A stretch of DNA of 64,000 bases from contig CALXKU010000001.1 of NCBI GenBank assembly GCA_944389025.1, forward strand, positions 101,907-165,906, read 5' to 3'. The position numbers and the translations under genes are program-made. Under the pieces are notes generated by a model. That model saw nothing but the letters and a program-made list of their open reading frames with translations. It was not told the DNA's origin and searched no databases. Source of the stretch: an uncultured Spirochaetaceae bacterium. Lineage in GTDB: Bacteria; Spirochaetota; Spirochaetia; Sphaerochaetales; Sphaerochaetaceae. Of this stretch, positions 40,126 through 49,280 are shown one piece after another (positions within the stretch are counted from its first letter, which is position 1; every line of letters starts with the position of its first letter).

Positions 40126-41568
40126 TTAGATTCTACCTGCTATCTCCTTTATGTGCGCTATCAAAGAATCCAGGTCGCTTTTTTCCAGGTTTGGATTGAG
40201 AAGGGTGAGCTTCAGCATCACGGCCCCATCCATCTTTGTCTGTCCTATTACGATACCCTCGCTTAGCAGGTGCCTTCTTACTCTCACATTTATCTCGTCC
40301 CCGCCTTTGAGACAGAATACGAGTGAGCTTAGCTCAGGATATACCGGAGCGATGAAAGAGTCATCATTTTTAAGCATCTGGTAGGCGTATCTGGCATTAT
40401 CGAGATCCTTTTCAATCATTGATGCATAACTCTTCCTGCCTCGGGCCTTGAATGAGAAGAGGACCTTGAGGGCATCAAAGCGCCTTGTGGTCTGCATCCC
40501 CTTATCGACAAGATTGATGAATCCGTCCTCTTCATCCTCCTCCCTGTTAAGGTAGTCGGCATGGAGTTCGAAAGGCTCAGTATCCTCTTTTTTCTGAAAG
40601 AGTATTGCGGAGCAACTGATCGGGAGAAGAAACATCTTATGGAAGTCTATCGTGATAGAATCGGCGAGAGAGACATTTCCGAGTCTCTCCCTTTCCCTCT
40701 CACTAAGTATGAGAGCAGAACCATATGCCGCATCAAGGTGAAGGCGCATTCCGTATTCTCTCGTAATCTCTCTCATCCTGTCCGTGCTGTCAATGGAGCC
40801 AAAATCGGTGCTTCCAAGGGTTGCAACCGCCATGAAAGGAAGAAGACCGGCATCAATATCCTCTCTGACCATCTTTTCAAATGACGGGATATCCACCTGG
40901 CACCTCTCATTTACAGGGATATGACGTACAGCATCATACCCAAGACCTAGTATATGAGCACTCTTATCCATTGAGAAATGTGAAATAGCTGACGTGTAGA
41001 GCCTTAGGCGCGGAAACACGGAGGGAAGGCCTTTCTTCTTCACATCCCAGCCAAGCCTCTCTTTTATGTAGCCGTCCCTGGCTGCAATGATTGCAGTCAT
41101 GTTTGACTGGCTGCCACCGGAGGTGAAAGCCCCATCGCCCTTTGTGCTATCAAAACCATAAAGTGTGAGAAGGTCCTTAATGACTTTGACCTCGATTTCA
41201 GTGGCTGCTGGGCCTTGATCCCAGCTGTCCATACTGTCATTGAATGCACTGATAATCATCTCAGCGGCAAGGCTCTCAAGAAGGGCGGGGGAGTGAAGGT
41301 GAGGCATGTAGGAGCGGCTCCATGTGCGAAGCAGATTGGACATGACCTTTTCCTTTATCTCTTTTAGTGCTGCATCGAATCCGATTCCCTCATCATCAAG
41401 AATAGAGAGGCTGCTGATCTCTTTTCTGAGCCTGAGAGGATCAAGCCCTGAGTATGCCGAGTCATCATTGAAGGAAGAGAGGATCGCTCTTTTTGTCTCA
41501 TCGACAATCCTCTCGTACTCCTTCCTGTCAAGTTGACAATCAGATAGAGTGTAAAGCGACAATTTCAT
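40126..41568 (-). CDS. ddc: L-2,4-diaminobutyrate decarboxylase
   Basis: 480 residues from ATG 41568 (GAGGTGG just upstream); a longer frame begins inside the preceding gene. PLP group II decarboxylase features: GAFTSGGSQSNMTAII, HFSMDKSAHILGLG, MAVATLGSTDFGSID, HLDAAYGSALIL and the PLP lysine in SITIDFHKMFLLP. With the transaminase gene just upstream it converts diaminobutyrate to 1,3-diaminopropane. Related enzymes act on aspartate or tyrosine, but this neighbour is specific. It overlaps the transaminase end by 29 bases, so the two are coupled. Confidence 0.85.
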   Translation of the reverse strand: MKLSLYTLSDCQLDRKEYERIVDETKRAILSSFNDDSAYSGLDPLRLRKEISSLSILDDEGIGFDAALKEIKEKVMSNLLRTWSRSYMPHLHSPALLESLAAEMIISAFNDSMDSWDQGPAATEIEVKVIKDLLTLYGFDSTKGDGAFTSGGSQSNMTAIIAARDGYIKERLGWDVKKKGLPSVFPRLRLYTSAISHFSMDKSAHILGLGYDAVRHIPVNERCQVDIPSFEKMVREDIDAGLLPFMAVATLGSTDFGSIDSTDRMREITREYGMRLHLDAAYGSALILSERERERLGNVSLADSITIDFHKMFLLPISCSAILFQKKEDTEPFELHADYLNREEDEEDGFINLVDKGMQTTRRFDALKVLFSFKARGRKSYASMIEKDLDNARYAYQMLKNDDSFIAPVYPELSSLVFCLKGGDEINVRVRRHLLSEGIVIGQTKMDGAVMLKLTLLNPNLEKSDLDSLIAHIKEIAGRI

Positions 41569-42907
41569 CCACCTCTTTAACGACGGCAGTAAAGATTGAG
41601 AGCATCTCTTCAATCTCCTCATCTTTAACATTGAGGGCGCATAGACATCTCATAACGGAGCCGTTTCGTCCTCCTTTTTCCATGACAAGGCGTCTCTCAA
41701 AACATCTTTTCTGAATTTCGGCGGCAATCTCACCGCTTGCCTCAGGATGATTCATCATATCTTTCTTGCCATGTGGATCTATGAACTCTACTCCGAGCAT
41801 AAGGCCCTTGCCTCTTACATCCCCGATGATAGATACCTCATCCTTCAGCTTAAGAAGCCTCTCTTTGAGCATTTCCCCCTTCCGCCTGACGTCCTGAAGG
41901 AAGGATGGAGTGTTCACTCTTTTAATGAGTACATCTCCTGCCGCCATAGCCAGCTGGTTGCCCCTGAATGTTCCCGCGTGCGCTCCTGCTGTCCATTTGT
42001 CCAGAGCCCCGTCATATACTACGACGCTCATCGGCTGGGAGCCCCCTATGGCCTTAGACATGAGAATCACATCTGGAACGATGTTCGAGTATTCGAATGC
42101 AAAGAATTTCCCAGACCTTCCAACTCCGCACTGTATCTCATCGACGATGAGTGGTATTGAGAGCTCTTTCGTCACACGGCGGACGGTCTGAAGGAATTTC
42201 TCAGGTGCGGGTATGACCCCTCCTTCTCCCTGTATAGGTTCTATTATTACGGCAGCGGGCAGTGGCACTCCGCTCTCAGGATCTTTCAGCATCCTCTCGA
42301 AATATGCGCACGCCGCGTCTGTTTCCTTATCTCCGCCAAGAGCAAACGGACAGCGGTATGAGTATGGGTATGGCATGAACTGAACACCCGGCATGAGATT
42401 GTTGACCTTGCTTTTCGCATTGAGATTTCCCGTGAGGGCCATGGCTCCATGTCCCATTCCATGATAGCCTCCTGAGAATGCTATGACGCTGGCTCTCCCC
42501 GTCGCGGTCTTGCAGAGCTTTATCGCGGCATCAACGGCATCAGTTCCGCTGGGCGAGCAGAACTGAATTCTCGCATTCTTCCTGAGCTCTTTAGGAAGGG
42601 TGGAGAAGATCGTGCTTACGAATCTCTCCTTTACGGGTGTTGTAAGATCAAGGGTATGAAGCGGGGCCTCCGATGTGAGCAGCTCGATCATAGCCTTGTT
42701 GACCTCCTCGTCATTATGTCCCAGTGCAAGTGTTCCAGCACCGCAGAGAAAATCAAGGTATCTCTTTCCTTCCACGTCCTCAAGGTATGATCCCTTTGCC
42801 TTTTTAAGGGCGAATGGGAATTTCCTCGGATAGCTCCTGGCAGAAGACTCAGTGTCATTCTGGCGATCGATGAAGTACCTGTTCGTCATTTCGGATGTCT
42901 CGTTCAT
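41540..42907 (-). CDS. dat: Diaminobutyrate-2-oxoglutarate transaminase
   Basis: 455 residues of class III aminotransferase: YLDFLCGAGTLALGHN, SGTDAVDAAIKL, AFSGGYHGMGHGAMALTGN, IIEPIQGEGGVIP, VDEIQCGVGRSGKFFAFE and the PLP lysine in ILMSKAIGGSQP. The FPFALKKAKGSYLEDVEGKRY start and the pairing with Ddc match EctB/Dat enzymes that aminate aspartate semialdehyde to 2,4-diaminobutyrate. It is the first gene of a leftward unit that continues to the phosphatase. No ectoine genes are near, so diaminopropane or norspermidine synthesis is likelier. Confidence 0.88.
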   Translation of the reverse strand: MNETSEMTNRYFIDRQNDTESSARSYPRKFPFALKKAKGSYLEDVEGKRYLDFLCGAGTLALGHNDEEVNKAMIELLTSEAPLHTLDLTTPVKERFVSTIFSTLPKELRKNARIQFCSPSGTDAVDAAIKLCKTATGRASVIAFSGGYHGMGHGAMALTGNLNAKSKVNNLMPGVQFMPYPYSYRCPFALGGDKETDAACAYFERMLKDPESGVPLPAAVIIEPIQGEGGVIPAPEKFLQTVRRVTKELSIPLIVDEIQCGVGRSGKFFAFEYSNIVPDVILMSKAIGGSQPMSVVVYDGALDKWTAGAHAGTFRGNQLAMAAGDVLIKRVNTPSFLQDVRRKGEMLKERLLKLKDEVSIIGDVRGKGLMLGVEFIDPHGKKDMMNHPEASGEIAAEIQKRCFERRLVMEKGGRNGSVMRCLCALNVKDEEIEEMLSIFTAVVKEVDEIVALHSI

Positions 42908-43126
42908 TACTCTTTTTACTCCATGAATATCGTTTTTTACCTTTTAAATTAAGTGTTTGCCCACTATTAGAGGCAAAAGAATGATAACAGCGTTTTACAC
43001 TATTGGCTACATATATTTTCTAAATATCTGGAAAAATAACATAAATTGTTAAGACTTAAGAAGATAGTAAAGAAATTCCTGTTTCTTGCAAATTGTGACT
43101 TCTTTTATTTTTATCTTTTTTAAGCT

Positions 43127-43150
43127 AAAATCTCCGTGTAGGAGAATTTT
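43127..43150 (+). promoter_or_regulatory. Hairpin covering the ribosome site of the flavodiiron gene
   Basis: TCTCC (43131-43135) pairs with GGAGA (43141-43145) and the flanking A and T runs extend the stem, with a GTGTA loop. The 3' arm is the AGGAG ribosome site of the gene starting at 43154, so the fold would hide it. Confidence 0.45.
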
Positions 43151-43153
43151 GTT

Positions 43154-44350
43154 ATGCAACTGACAAGGAAAATTGCAGAAGACACATATTATGTGGGCGC
43201 AAGTGACAGGCGCCTTGAGCTTTTTGAGAACATCTATCCGATTGAGCGTGGTGTTAGCTACAACAGCTATATGGTTCTGGATGAGAAGACCGTTCTTCTC
43301 GATACAGTGGATCATAGCGTTTCAAGGCAGTTCCTCGAGAACGTGAGATATGTCCTTTCTGGAAGAAAGCTCGATTACCTCATCGTCAACCATGTGGAGC
43401 CGGATCACTGTGCGACAATCGATACAATACTCAGAGAGTATCCGGAGTGCAGAATCGTTGGCAATGCCAAGACCCTCCAGTTCATCTCTCAGTTCTATGA
43501 TTTCGATCTCTCAGAGCGTTCACAGATCGTGAAGGAGGGGGATGTCCTTTCAAGCGGAAAGCATTCATTCACATTCGTCCTTGCCCCTATGGTTCACTGG
43601 CCGGAGGTAATGGTCACATATGATACTCTGACGAAGATCCTTTTCAGTGCCGATGCGTTCGGTACCTTTGGCGCCCTCAGCGGGAACCTCTTTGCTGACG
43701 AGCTGGAGTTTGAGAAGGAGTGGCTTGATGATGCGAGAAGGTATTACCTCAACATCGTTGGAAAGTACGGTGTGCAGGTGATGAACACGCTAAAAAAGGC
43801 CAGCACACTGGACATCGCGATGATCTGTCCTCTCCATGGACCGATCTGGAGGGAGAATATCGGATGGTTCATCGATAAGTATAAGACATGGGCGAGCTAT
43901 GAGGCCGAAGAGGATGGTGTTCTCATCGTGTATTCATCAATCTATGGAAATACAGAGCAGGCTATGAACTATCTTGCTCTACGCCTTTCAGACTTTGGGG
44001 TGAGAAACATTCACATGTACGACGCCTCGAAGACCGACAGCTCATACCTCCTTTCCGACTGTTTCAGATACTCAAAGATAGTATTTGCTTCCGTAACTTA
44101 CAATCTTGAGATCTTCCCAAAGATGGAAAGCCTCCTTCTCGATTTAAAGGCACATGCATTCCAGAACAGGAAGGTCGCCGTAGTCGAGTGCGGTACATGG
44201 GCACTTATGAGCGGAAAGAAGATGTGCGAGATTCTCAGAAGCATGAAATCTGTCGAGATAGTAGGGGATAAGGCGGTAAGCATTCTGAGCAACGCTGGAG
44301 AGGAGACTCAGAAGGAGCTTGATGCTCTTGCCGATGCTCTTGCAAAATAA
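43154..44350 (+). CDS. FprA-type flavodiiron protein
   Basis: 398 residues. The beta-lactamase-like di-iron domain (1-245) carries NHVEPDHCATID, with the iron-binding HxExDH, and MVHWPEVMVTYD and CPLHGPIWR. The flavodoxin domain (about 257-398) starts with the FMN loop VYSSIYGNTEQAM. Such proteins reduce oxygen or nitric oxide to water or nitrous oxide in strict anaerobes, taking electrons from rubredoxin or NADH via a partner. The ribosome site is buried in a hairpin, so translation may be controlled. It ends at a clear terminator. Confidence 0.93.
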   Translation: MQLTRKIAEDTYYVGASDRRLELFENIYPIERGVSYNSYMVLDEKTVLLDTVDHSVSRQFLENVRYVLSGRKLDYLIVNHVEPDHCATIDTILREYPECRIVGNAKTLQFISQFYDFDLSERSQIVKEGDVLSSGKHSFTFVLAPMVHWPEVMVTYDTLTKILFSADAFGTFGALSGNLFADELEFEKEWLDDARRYYLNIVGKYGVQVMNTLKKASTLDIAMICPLHGPIWRENIGWFIDKYKTWASYEAEEDGVLIVYSSIYGNTEQAMNYLALRLSDFGVRNIHMYDASKTDSSYLLSDCFRYSKIVFASVTYNLEIFPKMESLLLDLKAHAFQNRKVAVVECGTWALMSGKKMCEILRSMKSVEIVGDKAVSILSNAGEETQKELDALADALAK

Positions 44351-44369
44351 GATTTAAAAAGATTATTGA

Positions 44370-44399
44370 GCCCCTTTAGTGCGAAAAAGGGGCCTTTTT
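44370..44399 (+). terminator. Terminator after the flavodiiron gene
   Basis: Arms GCCCCTTT (44370-44377) and AAAGGGGC (44386-44393) followed by CTTTTTG. Confidence 0.85.
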
Positions 44400-44469
44400 G
44401 TGTATTTTTAACATTTTTTCCTTCAATTTCGGAAAAAGACCTTATAATGAGAATAAGGAGGAGAAACGA

Positions 44470-45123
44470 ATGGGAGAAAAAACGATTTATACAATCGGTA
44501 GACAGTTCGGTTCGGGAGGAAGGGCCATAGGGCGTCGTCTTGCGGAGCATCTCCATATTCCGTATTACGACAAGGAGCTTTTGAGCATATCGGCAAAGGA
44601 TAGCGGACTATCGGAGTCTCTTTTCCAGAATGCCGATGAGAAGCCCACATCCAGCCTTCTATATTCGCTTGCAATGGGCAATTATCCGATGGCAACCGGA
44701 GCCTTGGGCTTTAATGAGATGCCACTGAATGACCAGCTCTTTCTGATCCAGTCGAAAACGATAAAGAAGATTGCGGACCAGGGTAGCTGCGTAATCATAG
44801 GACGCTGCGCTGATTTCATCTTACGCGACGATCCGGATGTCGTCTCTGTATTCATCCATGCTCCTCTTGCTGCAAGGGTATACAGGGCTGTGCATGTATA
44901 TGAGATCGATCAGGATAAGGCCGAGGACATATGTCTCAAGAGTGATAAGACCAGGGCGAATTTCTATAACTACTATTCGGATATGAAATGGGGAATGTGC
45001 CGTACTTACGATCTCAGCCTTGACTCCGCATCACTGGGAATCGAGGGGTGCATAGAGATGATCCTGGATTATACGGAGATTTTCAAGAAGCACAGGGCGC
45101 AGGACGGGGAGAGGGTTGAATGA
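44470..45123 (+). CDS. Cytidylate kinase-like protein
   Basis: 217 residues from ATG 44470 behind AAGGAGGAG; the frame upstream lacks coding character. The P-loop is TIGRQFGSGGRAIGRRLAEHLHIPYYDKELL, and VIIGRCADFIL and FIHAPLAARVYRA follow. This pattern is the Cytidylate_kin2 (PF13189) family of unproven substrate, distinct from the short archaeal-type enzyme encoded at 54996. It overlaps the next gene by four bases. Confidence 0.82.
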   Translation: MGEKTIYTIGRQFGSGGRAIGRRLAEHLHIPYYDKELLSISAKDSGLSESLFQNADEKPTSSLLYSLAMGNYPMATGALGFNEMPLNDQLFLIQSKTIKKIADQGSCVIIGRCADFILRDDPDVVSVFIHAPLAARVYRAVHVYEIDQDKAEDICLKSDKTRANFYNYYSDMKWGMCRTYDLSLDSASLGIEGCIEMILDYTEIFKKHRAQDGERVE

Positions 45124-45500
45124 TTGTTTTCGACACCCTCGACAACCTTGAGCTCTATCAGAAGATAAGTGATAAGATCCTGCGCGTGATAACAGTGATG
45201 GACCGCTCTCTTCCATATGACCAGAGCATCGGTAAATACAGGTGCCCCGAGGATGATGAGGTGCTTTATGAGATCGATGCCTACCCGACAACTGCTCAGG
45301 GCAGGCGTGAGATGCCATCGGAAAAGCAGTATGCCATGGAGATAGTCCTAGAGGGAGAGGCGGTTACGAGCGTCGCAGGCAAGGATGTGTTCGTGATGTC
45401 TCCCGGACGGTTCCTTCTTACAAAGGATGAATCTGATGTGAAGCGCGGGATGACGAGGAACATAGAGCTGAGCGTCAAAAGCGTCATATTCAGATTTTGA
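45120..45500 (+). CDS. YhcH/YjgK/YiaL-like protein, short form
   Basis: 126 residues resembling the DUF386 cupin family: MIVFDTLDNLELYQKI at the start and QYAMEIVLEGEAV where the family has HxxxDIQYVLEGEE. The conserved metal-binding histidines are not visible and the protein is about 25 residues shorter than usual. Family members act on sialic acid or related sugars. The gene is coupled (ATGA overlap) to the kinase-like gene. Confidence 0.55.
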   Translation: MIVFDTLDNLELYQKISDKILRVITVMDRSLPYDQSIGKYRCPEDDEVLYEIDAYPTTAQGRREMPSEKQYAMEIVLEGEAVTSVAGKDVFVMSPGRFLLTKDESDVKRGMTRNIELSVKSVIFRF

Positions 45501-45525
45501 GATTTTCAAAAACTCAGAATGAGAA

Positions 45526-45559
45526 ACGGCACATGGGAAAACCACGTGCCGTACTTTTT
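45526..45559. terminator. Bidirectional terminator
   Basis: Arms ACGGCACATGG (45526-45536) and CCACGTGCCGT (45542-45552), one mismatch, followed by ACTTTTT; it lies between convergent genes. Confidence 0.75.
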
Positions 45560-45573
45560 AGAGATAATTGCGT

Positions 45574-46881
45574 TTAAGCTTCCGCTTCCGCATTATCGAT
45601 TGAAATGAGATCGATATCGAATATTAGAAGCTGGTTAGGCTCGATTGTTCCCGCACCATTTTCTCCATACCCGATGCTGGGGTGTATGTAAGCAGTTACG
45701 CTGTCTCCCACATGCATGTTCGTTATCGCGGTCCTGAAGCCCTCTATCACACCTGCAAGGTTGAATGACACGTTCTCGTTCTTCTCAATCACATTGCCAT
45801 CCTTGTCTCTCAGAGTGTAGTTCACTGTGACCGTATCCTCAGCTACAGGCATTGCGCTCTCTTCAGCGTTTCTTGCTGTGAACTCAAGCTGGAGGAAATC
45901 GCTTATGCTCTCAACCTCTTCCCTTGTAGCGTTCTCTTTCAGGAAAGCTTCCGCCTCTGATAGGTTTTCCGTAGCCATCTGGTTAATCCAATCGGCTATA
46001 ACCTGGTTTAGGTATGCGATGTAATCATCAACAGCCTTATTCATCTCTTCCGTGGTAAGAAGGGCAGGGGTATTATAAAGCCTTGTGAGCATACCATACG
46101 GGAAAGCGATCCTGTCAAGTTCTATTCCCTGGCTCATGATCTGGAAAGCAAGGATGTAGCCGTAGGCGTAAGAGAACTCATCATCGAGGTTGTCTGGGAT
46201 ACCGAGGCTCTCAACTTCCTCAACCGTTGTTACCATCTCTCCTGGCTCTCCGACAATTCCCGCCTGATAGACATTCGTAAAATACTCCTCCGTTACGAGC
46301 AGCATGTCATCGAATGAGAGGAGCATATCCTCCCTGAGGTCTATCGCATCAAGGATTCCACGTGCAAAATAATTTCCTCTTACTACGAGGTTCTGCGTCA
46401 TGAGGTTATCCATTGAAAGATATCCATACGCATATGAGAATCGTGGAACAAGCTCATCCATGTCGAAAGGAAGGGAAGCTGTAGCACCCTCCGGAATGAC
46501 AGCAAGATCGGCAGGTTCTGCGAATGAGACATCATAGAAACCAAGAGTGGATGCGAGTGTTATATCCCTCACGCTGAGAGCACAAAGCTGTGGAGGAATG
46601 CTCATCGTTGCAATCCCTGAGTCCTTTATGACTAGGACAGAGTCCTTTGCTATCTGAGAAAAGGATATGTCCTCAAAAACAGTATCATCCGTCACATGGT
46701 AGACTGCTATGCTCCCATCTTCTTTCTGAACTACGAGGTCATCGTATCCGTTAGGGTAGTTGTTGATACTGATGACTTTGACTATGCTTTCATTTTCTCC
46801 GATTTCCCTGACCCCTTCTGCACTTAGACTTGTAAGAGCGAGAAGAACGGCCAATATTGAGAGTAAGAGTTTTTTTGCCAT
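45574..46881 (-). CDS. Secreted FKBP-type peptidyl-prolyl isomerase
   Basis: 435 residues from ATG 46881 (AAGGAA upstream), starting with the signal peptide MAKKLLLSILAVLLALTSLSAEG. The C-terminal 85 residues form the FKBP domain (DTVTVNYTLRDKDGNVIE, GFRTAITNMHVGDSVTAYIHPSIGYG). The middle contains two related helical segments beginning FSYAYGY, like the dimerisation domains of Mip/FkpA proteins. It probably assists folding of exported proteins in the periplasm. It is unusually long for an FKBP; an extra N-terminal beta-rich part of about 150 residues is unassigned. Confidence 0.85.
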   Translation of the reverse strand: MAKKLLLSILAVLLALTSLSAEGVREIGENESIVKVISINNYPNGYDDLVVQKEDGSIAVYHVTDDTVFEDISFSQIAKDSVLVIKDSGIATMSIPPQLCALSVRDITLASTLGFYDVSFAEPADLAVIPEGATASLPFDMDELVPRFSYAYGYLSMDNLMTQNLVVRGNYFARGILDAIDLREDMLLSFDDMLLVTEEYFTNVYQAGIVGEPGEMVTTVEEVESLGIPDNLDDEFSYAYGYILAFQIMSQGIELDRIAFPYGMLTRLYNTPALLTTEEMNKAVDDYIAYLNQVIADWINQMATENLSEAEAFLKENATREEVESISDFLQLEFTARNAEESAMPVAEDTVTVNYTLRDKDGNVIEKNENVSFNLAGVIEGFRTAITNMHVGDSVTAYIHPSIGYGENGAGTIEPNQLLIFDIDLISIDNAEAEA

Positions 46882-47004
46882 TTCAAATTCCTTTTGATGT
46901 TTTTCTTTAAATTTAATCTTACGTGCTGAATCAGTCAAACTCATTATGTGTTTTTTTCCTGTATTAGTTCAGCTTTTTTCCTCCTCTCTGTATAATACTG
47001 AGAT

Positions 47005-47940
47005 ATGTTTACGCAGAATATGCTTCCGGCTTTACTCAGACATGATGAGATAGCAAGGTACGACTCGGGCGTACTCTATACCCTTGACAGACGCTGTTAT
47101 CCCTTAAGTAAGCAATATGTCGCAATGCACTCCGTTAAGGAGGTTGCAAAGGCGATAAAGGACATGGTGACGCAGGGTGGTGGACCTCTCGAGCTTTCCC
47201 TGAAGGCTCTTCTGCTTGCCAGGGACAGGGGTGAGAGTCTTGAGGAGGCAGTGAGCATCCTATCTTCCACACGGCCTACCAACAGAAGTATGGCGAATAC
47301 GCTTTCCCTCGCCCTTGAGAGAGTGAAATGTGGAGAGGACCTTGAAGAGGTCATATCCAGTATCCTCAAGGATTATGACGATGCGTATGACAGGATGAGC
47401 GATTATGGCAGTTCCCTGATAAAAGACGGCTATGGTATCCTGACCACATGTTTTGCGGAGCACAGCTTCCTTTTGAGCGTGAAAAAGGCTGAGGCGGCCG
47501 GGAAAAAGGTTAGGGTGTACGTTCCTGAGACAAGACCGTACCTTCAGGGGGCGAAGCTGACGCTGCCCTCACTGCTTGAGATGAACGTTGAGTCATATCT
47601 CATAACCGATGCGATGCCTGCATTTTTCATGAGAGAGAAGAAGATAGATATCTACATGAGTGCATCGGATGCCTATCTTCCCGACGGTTCTATCTCAAAC
47701 AAGATAGGAACTCTTGAGAACGCCATTGCCGCAAAATACTACGGCATTCCTTATTACGCTTTTTCTCTCAGAAGTTCCTACAACGAGGACATCAGAATCG
47801 AGTATAGGAGCCAAAGCGAGATAATATACATTGATGGAAAACCTATTACACTTCCTGAGGCCAAGGCGATCTATCCTGCGTTCGACATAATCGAGCCATC
47901 CCTTATAAGCGGAATCATAACTAAGGATGGGATTAAATGA
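47005..47940 (+). CDS. MtnA/eIF-2B-family sugar-phosphate isomerase
   Basis: 311 residues. VYVPETRPYLQGAKLTLPSL, ILTTCFAEH (catalytic Cys) and SASDAYLPDGSISNKIGTLENAIAAKYYGIPYYAF (catalytic Asp) align with methylthioribose-1-phosphate isomerase. It is shorter than typical MtnA (about 345), and the usual GADRIAANGD is SASDAYLPDG. The next gene encodes methylthioadenosine phosphorylase, whose product is the MtnA substrate, which supports this role. Related ribose-1,5-bisphosphate isomerases cannot be excluded. Confidence 0.72.
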   Translation: MFTQNMLPALLRHDEIARYDSGVLYTLDRRCYPLSKQYVAMHSVKEVAKAIKDMVTQGGGPLELSLKALLLARDRGESLEEAVSILSSTRPTNRSMANTLSLALERVKCGEDLEEVISSILKDYDDAYDRMSDYGSSLIKDGYGILTTCFAEHSFLLSVKKAEAAGKKVRVYVPETRPYLQGAKLTLPSLLEMNVESYLITDAMPAFFMREKKIDIYMSASDAYLPDGSISNKIGTLENAIAAKYYGIPYYAFSLRSSYNEDIRIEYRSQSEIIYIDGKPITLPEAKAIYPAFDIIEPSLISGIITKDGIK

Positions 47941-47995
47941 ATTTTGTTGAAAACTTTTTTGACTTATTTTATTATTTTCTTATTCGGGAAGGGTT

Positions 47996-48697
47996 ATGAG
48001 AAAAGCAATAATCGCAGGAACAAGCATTGAGGATATCATAAACAGGCCGGTCAGGACCTATCGTACGGATTATGGTGATGTGGATGCGGCAGAAGATGGT
48101 TCCTTCGTCTATATTCTGCGACACAGGAGGGGGCATACAGAGGCTCCACATCTGATAAACTATCTTGCGAATGCGGCCCTTTTGGAGACACTTGAGGTGG
48201 AAGAGGTCATAACCACACATGCCGTGGGTTCCATTTCTGAGCGCCTTCTTCCTACAAGCATAGGTCTTGTCTCTGATTTCATAGATATGACTTATGGCCG
48301 TCCCCTCACTTTTTTCGATGGCAAGGCGCGTCCTCTCAAGCATACGCCGATGAACGATGTCTTTGATGACGAGCTCAAATTCCAGGCTATCAGGGCATCG
48401 GTGGAGAAGAATCTCAGAATCAGTCCGGCCTTGACCTATATAACGACCAACGGTCCCCGTCTTGAGAGCAAGGCGGAGATCAGGGCGTACAGGAGCTGGG
48501 GGGCTGATGTCGTCGGTATGACGCTCAATCCAGAGGTTAACCTTATTCATGAGCTTGGAATAAGGCTTTGCTCCATATGTTTTTCCATCAACTGGGCTGC
48601 AGGTCTTGATGAGGAGGGCATATCTTTCATTGAGGGAGAGAGCAGGAAGAGGGTCATAAACCAGGTCTTCGATATTGCAATCAACGCCCTTATGTGA
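47996..48697 (+). CDS. mtnP: 5'-methylthioadenosine phosphorylase-like enzyme
   Basis: 233 residues of the MTAP/PNP family: ILRHRRGHTEAPHLINYLANAALL, THAVGSISERLLP, FIDMTYGRPLTFFDG, TTNGPRLESKAEIRAYRSWGADVVGMTLNPEVNLIHELG and FSINWAAGLDE. It cleaves methylthioadenosine, a by-product of polyamine synthesis, to adenine and methylthioribose-1-phosphate. It follows the MtnA-like gene by 55 bases with GAAGGG upstream. The N-terminus is shorter than usual, but the active-site text is intact. Confidence 0.85.
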   Translation: MRKAIIAGTSIEDIINRPVRTYRTDYGDVDAAEDGSFVYILRHRRGHTEAPHLINYLANAALLETLEVEEVITTHAVGSISERLLPTSIGLVSDFIDMTYGRPLTFFDGKARPLKHTPMNDVFDDELKFQAIRASVEKNLRISPALTYITTNGPRLESKAEIRAYRSWGADVVGMTLNPEVNLIHELGIRLCSICFSINWAAGLDEEGISFIEGESRKRVINQVFDIAINALM

Positions 48698-48710
48698 TGA
48701 TAATCACACT

Positions 48711-49280
48711 ATGGATTTGATAACTTGGATGAGAAAGAACAGCAGGGCGCTGCGCCATGCGGGATCGTTTCTTAGCTATGCTGAAAGCCAGGAAAGCATT
48801 CTTCTCGTAGGACCGTTTGCAGCCGCTCTTGCGCCGTTTTACAGGAATCTCGGATATGATGGACCCCTTTACAGCTATGAGGGTGGGGAAGGCTATGAGC
48901 GTTCGCTGATGGTTACCTCAATCGAATGCGTTGATTCAATATGCGGTAAGTACTCCGTGATAGCCGCGCCGCTTTACATTCAGAGTCTAAGCGTGAGGGA
49001 GCTTACAACATTTTTATTCGACTCTTATGATTCTCTTTCTGACGGGGGACTGCTCTATATAAGCTTTCCCGAGGCCATTGCCCCTTCTGTCGGGGAAAAG
49101 ACCCTTGTGGACAGTTTCTATTCTGAGGGGAAGATATACATGAAATATTACAGCCTCGTGGACGTTCTTCAGAGCACGGAGGCTGTAGGATTCTCAATCT
49201 CAGCAATCGAGATGGATGAAGTCGATTTCCATGACCGTCTAATCTCCCTTGCTTTGAAGAAGGGAGAAAAGAGAGCTTAA
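48711..49280 (+). CDS. Degenerate SAM-methyltransferase-like protein
   Basis: 189 residues from ATG 48711; no clear ribosome site, but the upstream gene ends only 13 bases before. ILLVGPFAAALAPFYRNLGYDG resembles the first strand and loop of class I methyltransferases, and LSDGGLLYISFPE the later GG-containing strand, yet the usual GxGxG is replaced. Function unknown; it may share the methionine-salvage context. It overlaps the convergent pump gene by four bases. Confidence 0.45.
   Translation: MDLITWMRKNSRALRHAGSFLSYAESQESILLVGPFAAALAPFYRNLGYDGPLYSYEGGEGYERSLMVTSIECVDSICGKYSVIAAPLYIQSLSVRELTTFLFDSYDSLSDGGLLYISFPEAIAPSVGEKTLVDSFYSEGKIYMKYYSLVDVLQSTEAVGFSISAIEMDEVDFHDRLISLALKKGEKRA

Noticed and set aside
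44398..44469. Upstream extension of the cytidylate kinase-like frame
   Set aside because: The extension overlaps the preceding terminator and lacks a ribosome site; ATG 44470 has a strong one.
48390..48700. Possible selenocysteine or recoding at the TGA of the MTA phosphorylase end
   Set aside because: The stop TGA is followed by another TGA and the protein is complete; nothing indicates recoding.
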